A stretch of 64,000 bases of DNA, from the NCBI RefSeq assembly GCF_014651375.1, contig NZ_BMWT01000010.1:1-64000 (forward strand), read 5' to 3'. Positions 52,595 to 61,243 of this stretch are shown here, in pieces. A model generated the notes under the pieces. That model was not told the DNA's origin, made no database searches, and was given only the letters and a program-made list of their open reading frames with translations. The DNA comes from Tateyamaria omphalii. Its GTDB lineage: Bacteria; Pseudomonadota; Alphaproteobacteria; Rhodobacterales; Rhodobacteraceae. The translations under genes and the position numbers were made by a program. Position 1 is the first letter of the stretch; every line of letters begins with the position of its first letter.

Positions 52595-55432
52595 ATGACG
52601 TCACAACCAGAACCCGGCGCGTTGATGACAGAACTGCGCCGCATGCACCAAAACGGCGACCATGCAGCGGCGGCGGACATACTTGAACGCATCCTGGTCA
52701 ATCATCCGACGTTCATGCCCGCGCGCCGGTGGCAAATTGATCAGCTTTTGATCGAAGGCAAAGCCGAACAGGCGCTTGTTCAGGCGCGCGAAACGCTGTT
52801 CCACTTTCCAGAAATGCGCGCCATGGCGACAACACGGCAAGCAACGGCGCTGGACCGTTTGGGTCAGCCGGGCGCAGCCGTCAAGGTGCTGATGAAGCTG
52901 CACGAGGACGGAGTGCAAGACGTGCCCGCGACGGCGCTGTTGGGATCACTCTTGCTGCGCGGCGGGTCTCTCAATCGCGCGGAACGTTTGTTCAACGAAA
53001 TACGCGGCAACGAACCCGCGCACCCGGGGGCAATGCGCGGGCTGATTGATATCGCAATCAAAAGGTCCAAGGCACAAACTGGGCTGATGCTGTGTCAGGA
53101 TGCGGAAAAACTGGACTGCCTGCCTGCATCTGTCCTGCAAACACGCCGCGCCAAATGCCTTGGGCTGATGGGCAAGAACGACGAAGCGATCGCAGTTCTG
53201 GCGGAACATGTGAAAAGCGGCACAGCAGACGCGGAAAGTCGGATGGCACTGGCCCGACTGTACCAGAGCGCCGGGGATATTGACGCAGCACGCAAGACTT
53301 TTGACGACTTGCTCGCCGAAGCGCCCGATCATGTTCCGGCCGTACAAGCCCAGGTGGCGCTTCTGCATCAATTGGGCGCGTACCAGCAGGCCATCGATGT
53401 TTGCGACAAAGCAATCGAGCGCGCCAATCCCGTGCCCGAAGTGTTTTGCCTCAGACGGGCACAGATGTTGATCGCCGCGGAACGCGCCACCGACGCGATT
53501 GCTGCACTTGAGCTCGCCATCGCGGACAGTGATGCACCGTGCAAACTGCTGTTGGAACTTGCACGGGCCCATACTCAAGCAGGCGATCTGGCCAAGGCGG
53601 GCTCGGTCTTTGAAGCAAGTCAGCAATACGACGAGACCTATGTGTCTGCCACTCTGGGCCGCGTGGAGCTTGCTGAAAGGGCGGGGCAGCATGAACAGGC
53701 GGTGACGCTTTTGCAGGACGCGCACGAGTCGGGGTGCGATCCCGATCCAGAGCTGACGCTGGCCCTTTGCGATACCTTGGTCCGCAGCACTCAGACCAAA
53801 GACATCGCGGAATTGCTGAGCAAATTGGCAAGCAAACCAGCCAGGCTAAACGATGCACAAATTGAGCATGTTCTGAGTCTGGCTGAACGACAGACCCTGC
53901 CGGATATCACTCCAAAACTGATCGGCGACCTGACGCGACGTGAAACCATTTCGCTGGGTCTGGCAAACTGGCTGCTGAAACTCGCGCACGTCACCGCGGA
54001 CAAAGAGGTTTTGTACGATGTGAGTGAAGCCCTATCCGCCAAGCTCGCGCCCGCGCTGCGGGACGAATTCAGAATTGACGCTGTGGGCATAACCGAAGGA
54101 CCCGAGGCTGCTGTGGCACACGCACGCCGCATCCTGTCCGGTCGCGCAACACCGCGCAACGCCATTCTTGTCGGTCGATATCTTGCAGATTCCGGACAAA
54201 CCATTCTCGCCAAACGCTACCTCAGACGTGCTGCGCGGAAGTGGCCGGGGCATCGTGCTTTGAATGCACTGTATGTTCATGTGTGTGGCGTAGCCCGGGA
54301 CTACATGGCCGGACATGCGCATCTTGACTACTTGACGGCCCGAAATCCCGGCCTTGATGTCGAACGTGAGCGGCTCATGCTGATGCATGCGCAGGGGGCA
54401 ACACCCGACGTTCTGGAACGTGCAACACGCCGCCAAGACAGTGGCAAGCCGGGCCTCCATCAACGCCAATACCTCGACCTTTGCCTTGCGTGCGGTGATC
54501 TGGACCTTGCCCTGGCGACACAGCGCAAAATTCGCAACGATCCGAAAAGCACAAGCCGGGTCGCCGCCCACTTCACAACCGGTCTGCATGGTCGCATGCT
54601 TACGGATCTCCAAGTCTATCGCACACTTGAAGCACGCGACTCTGGGCCAGCGAAAACCATCGAAAACAAGCTTGCAGAACAATACTATTTTCCGGCCAAA
54701 CAGCTTGTAGACAGGTGGGCCGACACGCTTTGGGGTGCTGACAGTAAGAGGGACGCGCCAATTCCAAAACGCATCTTTCAATACTGGGACACCGACACCG
54801 TGCCCAAAGACGTTGCAGCACTGATCGAGGGTTGGAAGAAAACCCCGGATTTCGAACACGTGCTGTTGAACAGAACCAGCGCGATGACCCTGTTGCGCAG
54901 TCAGTTCGGACAGCGCGCCATCATTGCTTTTCAACGGGCACGGCATGTCACCGAGGAAAGCGATTTGCTGCGACTGTGCCTGATCTTCAAATTCGGAGGG
55001 ATCTACAGTGATGCAGACGACAGCGCGGTTGGTGACATCAACGCACTGGCGCGCATTGGGTCAGGTTTGGTCGTTACGCGTGAACCCATCGGCGCAATCG
55101 CCAACAACACGTTGATCGCCCCGCCGGGCAACCCGATTCTACGTATCGCACTTCAGATGACAATCCGCGCGCTGATCGCGCGGGATGCAGATGGCGCGTG
55201 GTTCAAGTCCGGCCCGGGAATGCTGACACGCGCCGCCGCAGTCTACCTGCGTGACGCTGACCCGGACGAGGCGCGCAGAAACCTGACACTTTTGGACGGA
55301 ACGCTGCTCCGGAAATTCATCCAGCCGCATATTCGTTTGCCCTACAAGAAGACGGTCAAATACTGGAACGCGCAGGACAAGGAGGTGAGCCAGAAAGTGC
55401 TTGCCAGTTTGTCGGAGTTTTCAAAGACGTGA
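52595..55432 (+). CDS. Giant TPR protein with C-terminal glycosyltransferase domain
   Basis: A 945-residue protein. Residues 1-700 are almost all helical TPR-like repeats (AARKTFDDLLAEAPDHVPAV, AGDLAKAGSVFEASQQYDE and many more). Residues about 720-940 resemble the DXD sugar-transferase family of OCH1/capsule type (Gly_transf_sug): PIPKRIFQYWDTDTVPKDVA, then EESDLLRLCLIFKFGGIYSDADD with the DXD motif. The donor sugar is unknown. Fusion of long TPR arrays to glycan-modifying domains parallels the TPR-sulfotransferase at 47268-49103. The 200 bp upstream hold no convincing gene. Confidence 0.88.
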   Translation: MTSQPEPGALMTELRRMHQNGDHAAAADILERILVNHPTFMPARRWQIDQLLIEGKAEQALVQARETLFHFPEMRAMATTRQATALDRLGQPGAAVKVLMKLHEDGVQDVPATALLGSLLLRGGSLNRAERLFNEIRGNEPAHPGAMRGLIDIAIKRSKAQTGLMLCQDAEKLDCLPASVLQTRRAKCLGLMGKNDEAIAVLAEHVKSGTADAESRMALARLYQSAGDIDAARKTFDDLLAEAPDHVPAVQAQVALLHQLGAYQQAIDVCDKAIERANPVPEVFCLRRAQMLIAAERATDAIAALELAIADSDAPCKLLLELARAHTQAGDLAKAGSVFEASQQYDETYVSATLGRVELAERAGQHEQAVTLLQDAHESGCDPDPELTLALCDTLVRSTQTKDIAELLSKLASKPARLNDAQIEHVLSLAERQTLPDITPKLIGDLTRRETISLGLANWLLKLAHVTADKEVLYDVSEALSAKLAPALRDEFRIDAVGITEGPEAAVAHARRILSGRATPRNAILVGRYLADSGQTILAKRYLRRAARKWPGHRALNALYVHVCGVARDYMAGHAHLDYLTARNPGLDVERERLMLMHAQGATPDVLERATRRQDSGKPGLHQRQYLDLCLACGDLDLALATQRKIRNDPKSTSRVAAHFTTGLHGRMLTDLQVYRTLEARDSGPAKTIENKLAEQYYFPAKQLVDRWADTLWGADSKRDAPIPKRIFQYWDTDTVPKDVAALIEGWKKTPDFEHVLLNRTSAMTLLRSQFGQRAIIAFQRARHVTEESDLLRLCLIFKFGGIYSDADDSAVGDINALARIGSGLVVTREPIGAIANNTLIAPPGNPILRIALQMTIRALIARDADGAWFKSGPGMLTRAAAVYLRDADPDEARRNLTLLDGTLLRKFIQPHIRLPYKKTVKYWNAQDKEVSQKVLASLSEFSKT

Positions 55433-55457
55433 AATGGCCGAACCCGTTGGACAGATG

Positions 55458-55497
55458 ACGCTGTGTTCAACATGATTGGTCACCGATCATACAGCGT
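55458..55497. terminator. Two-tier hairpin after the TPR-glycosyltransferase gene
   Basis: An outer stem ACGCTGT/ACAGCGT (55458-55464 with 55491-55497) encloses an inner near-perfect stem ATGATTGGT/ACCGATCAT (55472-55480 with 55482-55490). It lies 25 bp after the stop codon. A terminator is most likely, though no long U-run follows. Confidence 0.45.
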
Positions 55498-55602
55498 GTC
55501 TTTGATAGTGAAATCGTTGAGCACGAGGCCGACATGAACCCCTTTGCTCACATGATCCGATTTCATCTGGTCAGGCATCAACTTGCAGGTCGCCGAATGT
55601 TG

Positions 55603-55640
55603 ACTTTCAATTGGTCGGCACATTACTTTCAATTGGTCGG
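55603..55640 (+). repeat. Paired 16-bp direct repeat ahead of the AAA_14 gene
   Basis: ACTTTCAATTGGTCGG occurs at 55603-55618 and again at 55625-55640, exactly 22 bp apart (two helical turns), ending 17 bp before the ATG at 55658. Each copy contains the palindrome CAATTG. The arrangement suggests an operator for a dimeric regulator or the ATPase itself. Confidence 0.65.
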
Positions 55641-55657
55641 TCATGGAAAGGCACTGC

Positions 55658-56890
55658 ATGTACCCAAGATTCGCGCGCGATCGGATTAGCGAAGCGTTGG
55701 CAGACACCCGCGTCGTGATGATCGCCGGGCCGCGGCAATCTGGCAAGACGACGCTTGCGATGAAATTCGCCAACAATGAAATCCCTTATCTGACGCTTGA
55801 TGATGCCACCGTTCTGAGGGCAGCCCAAGACGACCCTGTAGGCTTCGTCCGTGGCTTGGACCGCGCCGTGATCGACGAGGTTCAGCGTGCGCCCGATCTG
55901 TTGCTGGCGATCAAGGCGTCCGTTGATGATGACCCGTCACCGGGTCGCTTTCTACTAACCGGCTCGGCCAACCTGATGACCCTACCGAAGGTGGCGGATT
56001 CACTGGCGGGGCGAATGGAGGTGGTGCGCCTACTGCCGTTGTCACAAGCCGAAATCCTCGATCAGCGGTCAGGCGTCATCGACACCGCTTTTTCTGGCGA
56101 GGCTCCGCAAGCTGGGACATCCTTGGTGGGGCAGGCGCTCGTTGACCGGGTTCTGGCCGGGGGATACCCCGAAGCACTGGGGCGCGCACGGTGGCCCCGT
56201 CGACAGGATTGGTATCACGACTATCTCGATGCCATCGTGCAGCGCGACGTCCGGGACGTTGCACAAATCGAGCAACTGGCACTGATGCCCCGCCTCTTGT
56301 CGGTGCTGGCCGAACATTCGGGGCAATTGGTAAATTACTCGCGCATCGGTGCCGCGCTTGGGCTGAACCATGTGACGACACAGAAATACATGCGCGTGTT
56401 CGAGGCTCTCTACCTGACCCACAGTCTGCAGCCATGGTTCAGCAACCGTATCAAGCGGATCACGAAGTCCCCAAAACTGCATTTTCTGGATGCCGGCCTG
56501 CTCGCGGCGATGCGGGATGTTTCCCCAGACCGGGTTGCGCGGGACCGAACGGTGTTCGGGTCAATCCTTGAAACCTTCGTGTTCGGCGAACTGCGTAAAA
56601 TCGCGTCCTGGAGCAACCAGCGCTGCACATTCTCGCACTTTCGCGACAAGGATAAGAACGAGGTCGACATCGTCCTTGAAAACCGCAAGGGCGAGGTGGT
56701 TGGGATCGAAATCAAGGCATCCGCCACGGTCAAACCCGCCGATTTCTCCGGCCTACGTAAATTGGCAGGCGCGTGTGGATCCAGCTTTGTCCAAGGCCTT
56801 GTCCTGTATGACCACGACAAGGTGGTGCCGTTTGGCGAAAACCTGTTTGCCACGCCGATATCGAGCCTTTGGCAGGGTGGCCAGACCTAG
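55658..56890 (+). CDS. AAA_14 / DUF4143 ATPase
   Basis: A protein of about 410 residues of a widespread but poorly understood family. An N-terminal AAA_14 ATPase (Walker A VVMIAGPRQSGKTT, Walker B AVIDEVQ, sensor FLLTGSANLM) is followed by a winged-helix region (NYSRIGAALGLNHVTTQKYM) and the C-terminal DUF4143 restriction-endonuclease-like fold with NEVDIVLENRKGEVVGIEIKAS (D and ExK residues). Roles in mobile-element or stress contexts have been suggested, without a settled mechanism. The ATG at 55658 has GGAAAGG upstream; another ATG lies at 55643. It sits alone in a gene-poor stretch and may have been acquired. Confidence 0.92.
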   Translation: MYPRFARDRISEALADTRVVMIAGPRQSGKTTLAMKFANNEIPYLTLDDATVLRAAQDDPVGFVRGLDRAVIDEVQRAPDLLLAIKASVDDDPSPGRFLLTGSANLMTLPKVADSLAGRMEVVRLLPLSQAEILDQRSGVIDTAFSGEAPQAGTSLVGQALVDRVLAGGYPEALGRARWPRRQDWYHDYLDAIVQRDVRDVAQIEQLALMPRLLSVLAEHSGQLVNYSRIGAALGLNHVTTQKYMRVFEALYLTHSLQPWFSNRIKRITKSPKLHFLDAGLLAAMRDVSPDRVARDRTVFGSILETFVFGELRKIASWSNQRCTFSHFRDKDKNEVDIVLENRKGEVVGIEIKASATVKPADFSGLRKLAGACGSSFVQGLVLYDHDKVVPFGENLFATPISSLWQGGQT

Positions 56891-57112
56891 CCATCAGCGT
56901 CAGAAACTACGATGCAGTTCAGTTCCGACCGTTATGAAAGCCCTTTAATTTTGGAAACTGGTAGGTCAACGGTGTCACTGTGCCAAATCTTCATTTGATG
57001 AGACGAAGAAAGGGATCGCCGCCGTCCCGGTCGCCAACGCATGCTTCGCGGATTTTGCTGCCGTTGTGCGTTTTGCCAGACTGAATCTTTCAATAGAAAT
57101 TGGAAATCTGAA

Positions 57113-57508
57113 CTACGCCGTCACTGCGGGCTGCACCCATTCCAAATAGATTGCACGTAACGCCTGTGAAAATGCCTCTTCCGATTGAGAAAACCCTTCG
57201 AGCGCGGACCTAAAGTGTGGGATTTTTTCAGCTAAATTCTGATTGGCTAGCCTAGTTGCAAATTTCCCCTCTCTTGAAGTCACAACATCTGCATGGGTAG
57301 AATTATCTATTGCTGACATGAGGTTGACGAGTATGGCGACAATCACGCCTCGCCGTTCGAACTCTGACAGGTGGTTGTGCTCGAGGTAGCTCCAAGGATC
57401 AAACGAAAACGATGCGGCGATTGGGTCCCCGAAGTCGCCATCGTATGAAGCAATCTCACGGTACATTGCGTGAATTTCAGTTTCCAAAGACACAACGTTG
57501 AATCCCAT
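57113..57508 (-). CDS. Hypothetical protein
   Basis: A 131-residue protein I do not recognise. It is mainly helical, acidic and soluble, with an amphipathic stretch (ERRGVIVAILVNLMSAIDNS). The long frame with a plausible ATG start is moderate evidence for a gene, but there are gaps of over 200 bp on both sides and the base composition looks less GC-rich than the neighbours. It could be an orphan accessory gene or a remnant. Confidence 0.45.
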   Translation of the reverse strand: MGFNVVSLETEIHAMYREIASYDGDFGDPIAASFSFDPWSYLEHNHLSEFERRGVIVAILVNLMSAIDNSTHADVVTSREGKFATRLANQNLAEKIPHFRSALEGFSQSEEAFSQALRAIYLEWVQPAVTA

Positions 57509-57865
57509 TCATAGTCAGCGGGCTGTGCTGCTTCGGAAGTCTCGGATAAACTCATCGAATGTTCAACATGGGCTCAAACTGGACCTTCTCCGCACACACA
57601 CAACGGCCGATGGTGTGGCATGATGCGTTGGCTGCGAAAAAGCCTCTGTCTGCAGCAGCGTTCCGCCACCAGCCAAGTCACTGGTTTTCAATATGTTGAA
57701 CCAACGCAAAAAAACCCGAGACAAAAAACTGCATGAAAATCAGCTACGTAGATGTTTCACCTGGGGAGGGGCCTTGGCCTACAGATCAAGGCAGAGTTCA
57801 CGTTTGAGGGACATTTGTGAACGTGCTCGGAGGCACAAAGCATCCTGTAATCTATCTTATGTTAA
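57509..57865. other. Gene-free stretch before the capsule operon end
   Basis: 357 bp in which I see no convincing gene, hairpin or repeat. A 24-codon frame beginning MKISYVDVSPGEGPW (from about 57733) is too short to support. The stretch is less GC-rich than its surroundings and may be insertion scar or decayed sequence. Confidence 0.5.
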
Positions 57866-58879
57866 CTAAGTGCGATAGTAGTCGCGGTACCAGGCCACAA
57901 AACGCGCAACACCTTCTTGCACACTCACTTGCGGCGCGTATCCGGTCAGTGATGTCAGCAGGCTACTGTTGGCCCATGTCGCCGGCACGTCACCCGGCTG
58001 CATATCCATCATATTTTTTTGCGCCGTCTGACCGATTGCATCTTCGATGGCGGCAACAAAATCCATCAAACGCACGGGTTCGGAATTGCCGATGTTCACA
58101 ACACGGAACGGCGCAACCGGCGACAGACTGTCTCCCGGCATAATGTCATCGGGACTTGCCGGTCGCGCGGGCGGCACATCAATCAAGCCTCGGATTCCTG
58201 CAACCAGATCATCAATATACGTGAAATCCCGACGCATTTCCCCGTGATTGTAGATATCGATCGGATCACCATTCAGGATCGCGCGGGTGAACTTGAAATG
58301 CGCCATGTCCGGGCGGCCCCAAGGCCCATAGACCGTAAAAAATCGAAACATCGTAATCGGCGACCCATACAAATGGGCATAGGAATGTGCCATCACCTCG
58401 CTCGCCTTCTTGGTGGCGGCATAGAATGACATCTGGTGGTCCGCGCGGTGATCCTCGGCATAGGGCATTTCGGTGTTGGCGCCATAGACGGACGAGGTCG
58501 ACGCGATCAGCACGTGCTGGCATGGGGTCGCGCGCACGGCCTCCAAAAGGTTGAACGTGCCGACAAGGTTCGCATCAACATAGGACTTTGGATTTTCGAT
58601 CGAATATCGAACACCCGCCTGTGCAGCCAAATGCACGATCACATCAGGCCGTTCATTGGCGACAAGGTCATGCAATATGCCATCCGCCTCGATCCGCTCA
58701 TTCACAGCCCCGAACCCGGCATTCTGCAGCAGCATTTGCTGTCGCCTCTGCTTCAGCGTCACATCGTAGTAGTCAGTCAGGGCATCCAGACCCACAACTT
58801 CGAACCCATCCGCCAGCAGGCGTTGGCACAGAAAGTACCCGATAAAGCCCGCCGACCCGGTGACCAGCGCCTTAGGCAT
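57866..58879 (-). CDS. UDP-glucuronate 4-epimerase
   Basis: An NAD-dependent extended short-chain dehydrogenase of 337 residues that interconverts UDP-glucuronate and UDP-galacturonate (LpsL/CapI/GAE family). ALVTGSAGFIGYFLCQRLL is at the N-terminus, followed by HLAAQAGVRYSIENP, SSVYGANTEMPY and the catalytic YAATKKASE. C-terminal motifs GDVPATWAN and GYAPQVSVQEGVARFVAWY are family-typical. I start at the ATG at 58879, which overlaps the ugd stop by 8 bp. It is the last gene of the capsule operon and uses the product of ugd. Confidence 0.95.
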   Translation of the reverse strand: MPKALVTGSAGFIGYFLCQRLLADGFEVVGLDALTDYYDVTLKQRRQQMLLQNAGFGAVNERIEADGILHDLVANERPDVIVHLAAQAGVRYSIENPKSYVDANLVGTFNLLEAVRATPCQHVLIASTSSVYGANTEMPYAEDHRADHQMSFYAATKKASEVMAHSYAHLYGSPITMFRFFTVYGPWGRPDMAHFKFTRAILNGDPIDIYNHGEMRRDFTYIDDLVAGIRGLIDVPPARPASPDDIMPGDSLSPVAPFRVVNIGNSEPVRLMDFVAAIEDAIGQTAQKNMMDMQPGDVPATWANSSLLTSLTGYAPQVSVQEGVARFVAWYRDYYRT

Positions 58880-60197
58880 CGGCATGCCACGCATCTCGCC
58901 CCACACTTTCATAGGCCACGAAACCAGCGCGTTTGGCATCGCGGGCCGAATAGATGTTCCGCAGATCGGCCAGACGTGGCACCGTCATCTTGCGTGCAAC
59001 TTTCTTCAGATCCAATGCGCGGAATTCATTCCATTCCGTCAGGATCACCAACAGGTCTGCATTTTGTGAGGCTTTGTACGCATCCTCGACCCAGTGCACA
59101 CCGGGCAACAGCGCTTCGCCCTCGTGCTTGCCTTGCGGGTCAGTGACACGCACCTTTGCCCCTGCCCCGATCAGTGCCGGAATGATGGTCAAGCTTGGCG
59201 CATCGCGCATGTCATCCGTGTTGGGTTTGAACGTCACGCCCAGAACCGCAACAGTCTTGCCCGCCATCTGGCCATCGCACAGATCGAAAATCTTGTCGAT
59301 CATCCGACGCTTCGTCTCATCGTTGACCTTGATCACGGTCTCGGTGATCTGCATCGGCACCGCGTTTTCTTGCCCGATACGCGCCAGCGCCTTGGTATCC
59401 TTGGGAAAGCAAGACCCGCCATAGCCGGGACCGGCATGGAGGAACTTGTTGCCGATCCGTCCATCCAGCCCCATGCCCTTGGACACTTGTTTGATGTCCG
59501 CACCTGTGCGTTCGCACAGCGCAGCGATTTCATTGATGAACGTGATCTTTGTCGCGAGAAAGGCGTTGGCCGCGTATTTGATCATCTCGGCGCTTTCCAG
59601 ATCCGTTGTGACAATCGGGAAATCACGCAGGAACAGCGGGCGATAGACTTCGGCCATCACATCAGCGGCGCGGTCCGATTGTACGCCGACAACCACACGA
59701 TCCGGTTTCATGAAGTCGTCAATGGCCGCCCCTTCGCGCAGGAACTCCGGGTTCGACGCGACATCGAATTCAAGATCAGGATTGGCCTTGCGTACAACCT
59801 GCTTGATCTGTCGGTTTGTGCCGACAGGCACAGTCGACTTGGTGACGATGACGACATAGTCCTTTGCAATACCTGCAATATCTTCTGCCGCAGCCATGAC
59901 ATAAGACAAATCCGCGTGGCCATCGCCGCGACGGGTCGGGGTGCCCACAGCGATAAAAACAGCCTCCGCCCCATCAATGGCCCCGGCAAGATCACCGGTA
60001 AAGGACAGGCGCCCGGCCTCAACATTCTTGACCATCAACGCATCAAGCCCGGGCTCATAGATCGGCACAACACCTGCGTTCAGTTTCTCGATTTTTTCCG
60101 GGTCCTTGTCGACGCAAACGACATCATGCCCGAAATCAGAAAAACAAACGCCCGAAACCAAGCCAACATAGCCCGTGCCGATCACCGCAATCTTCAT
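58872..60197 (-). CDS. ugd: UDP-glucose 6-dehydrogenase
   Basis: Oxidises UDP-glucose twice to UDP-glucuronate; 441 residues. NAD-binding IGTGYVGLVSGVCFSDFGHD opens the protein. The active-site Cys is in GPGYGGSCFPKDTKAL (near residue 260), and LGVTFKPNTDDMRDAPSL marks the C-terminal UDP-binding domain. It sits directly upstream of the UDP-glucuronate epimerase, so the operon makes both UDP-uronates. It is separated from the glycosyltransferase before it by 96 bp. Confidence 0.97.
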   Translation of the reverse strand: MKIAVIGTGYVGLVSGVCFSDFGHDVVCVDKDPEKIEKLNAGVVPIYEPGLDALMVKNVEAGRLSFTGDLAGAIDGAEAVFIAVGTPTRRGDGHADLSYVMAAAEDIAGIAKDYVVIVTKSTVPVGTNRQIKQVVRKANPDLEFDVASNPEFLREGAAIDDFMKPDRVVVGVQSDRAADVMAEVYRPLFLRDFPIVTTDLESAEMIKYAANAFLATKITFINEIAALCERTGADIKQVSKGMGLDGRIGNKFLHAGPGYGGSCFPKDTKALARIGQENAVPMQITETVIKVNDETKRRMIDKIFDLCDGQMAGKTVAVLGVTFKPNTDDMRDAPSLTIIPALIGAGAKVRVTDPQGKHEGEALLPGVHWVEDAYKASQNADLLVILTEWNEFRALDLKKVARKMTVPRLADLRNIYSARDAKRAGFVAYESVGRDAWHADA

Positions 60198-60293
60198 ATC
60201 GCCTGCTCCATGGCATTCCTGCTTGCGCTGTTTTGGTCAAAAAAGCACGCAACGCGCAAGTCCGACTGTCGTCACAGGTCAATTGCCCCGCTC

Positions 60294-61238
60294 TCAGATG
60301 CGGCGCAGCACCGCTGCAATCCAAAGGGCTGCCGTGCTGGCCCGTGTCTGTCGATAAAGTCCAAGACGCTGCACAGTGTACAGACGCCGCAACAATGGCA
60401 ATCGGCGCATCCGGTCGAAAGACTGTAAAACTGTCCGGTTGTCCGCGCTCAGCAATTTCTCATTCGCACGAAGCGCAGCGATATTGACATCATTCCACGC
60501 CCGAAAATCGCCCCGCAACAGCATCGCAATGCGCAGCAACCGCGCGCGCGTGGTGTCATTCGCCCCGATTTGATTGGCATCGTGTTGCCGATACAAAAGC
60601 CCCGGCTCATCATCATGCAAGACAACCCCACCTGCCCCGGTCACCAATTGATACACCCACCAATCATGCACGACGACCTCATCGACATGCGGCGCGGCTT
60701 TCAGCACCAACGCAGATGCGGCCCGGTTCAACACGATCGTGTTTCCGCCTGCGATGTTCTGCACCAATGCGTTCCGAAACCCAGGTGGCTTGGGGCGCGG
60801 TGCTGAGAGACGCGGCGCAGATAGGTCTGGTCCCGCGATCAGGCTGCGGCTGCAATATAGGGCCGGCCGTTCGGGGTCGGTGCCTTCAAGATGGTCAAGC
60901 GCACGCGCCAGCTTGTGGGGCAACCACTTGTCGTCCTGATCTGCAAAGGCGATACATCCGGCAACGGGCTGTTTTGTGGCAAGGTGGCGCAACAGAAACA
61001 TAAAGTTGGCTGCCCCACCCAGGCACGGCCCGTGCAAAACGTCGACAGCTCGCTCACCCTGCGCATACTTACGCAAAATATCCGTACTGTCGTCTTGCGA
61101 TCCATCATCACTGGCGATCAGATGCCAGTCGCTGTGAGTCTGCGCATCAAAACTGTCGAGCTGCCCCTGCAAATGATCAGCGCCGTTAAACACAGCCATA
61201 AGGATGTGCACGGTCGTGGCATCTGACCCCTGCCCCAT
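60294..61238 (-). CDS. Family 2 glycosyltransferase
   Basis: A 314-residue GT-A fold transferase. VHILMAVFNGADHLQGQLDS, then SDDGSQDDSTDIL and the DXD-region IAFADQDDKW are typical of rhamnosyl- and related GT2 enzymes. The C-terminal half has HDWWVYQLV, as in rhamnosyltransferases. Together with the rml operon this makes a rhamnosyl donor plausible, but the substrate is not proven. It starts 5 bp after the stop of the preceding GT4 gene. Confidence 0.9.
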   Translation of the reverse strand: MGQGSDATTVHILMAVFNGADHLQGQLDSFDAQTHSDWHLIASDDGSQDDSTDILRKYAQGERAVDVLHGPCLGGAANFMFLLRHLATKQPVAGCIAFADQDDKWLPHKLARALDHLEGTDPERPALYCSRSLIAGPDLSAPRLSAPRPKPPGFRNALVQNIAGGNTIVLNRAASALVLKAAPHVDEVVVHDWWVYQLVTGAGGVVLHDDEPGLLYRQHDANQIGANDTTRARLLRIAMLLRGDFRAWNDVNIAALRANEKLLSADNRTVLQSFDRMRRLPLLRRLYTVQRLGLYRQTRASTAALWIAAVLRRI

Positions 61239-61243
61239 GAGCC

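Noticed and set aside
52486-52686. 66-codon frame with a lipoprotein-like start and GAGGAG upstream
   Set aside because: The ribosome site is only 2 nt from the ATG and most of the frame overlaps the start of the TPR-glycosyltransferase in another phase; at best a leader peptide.
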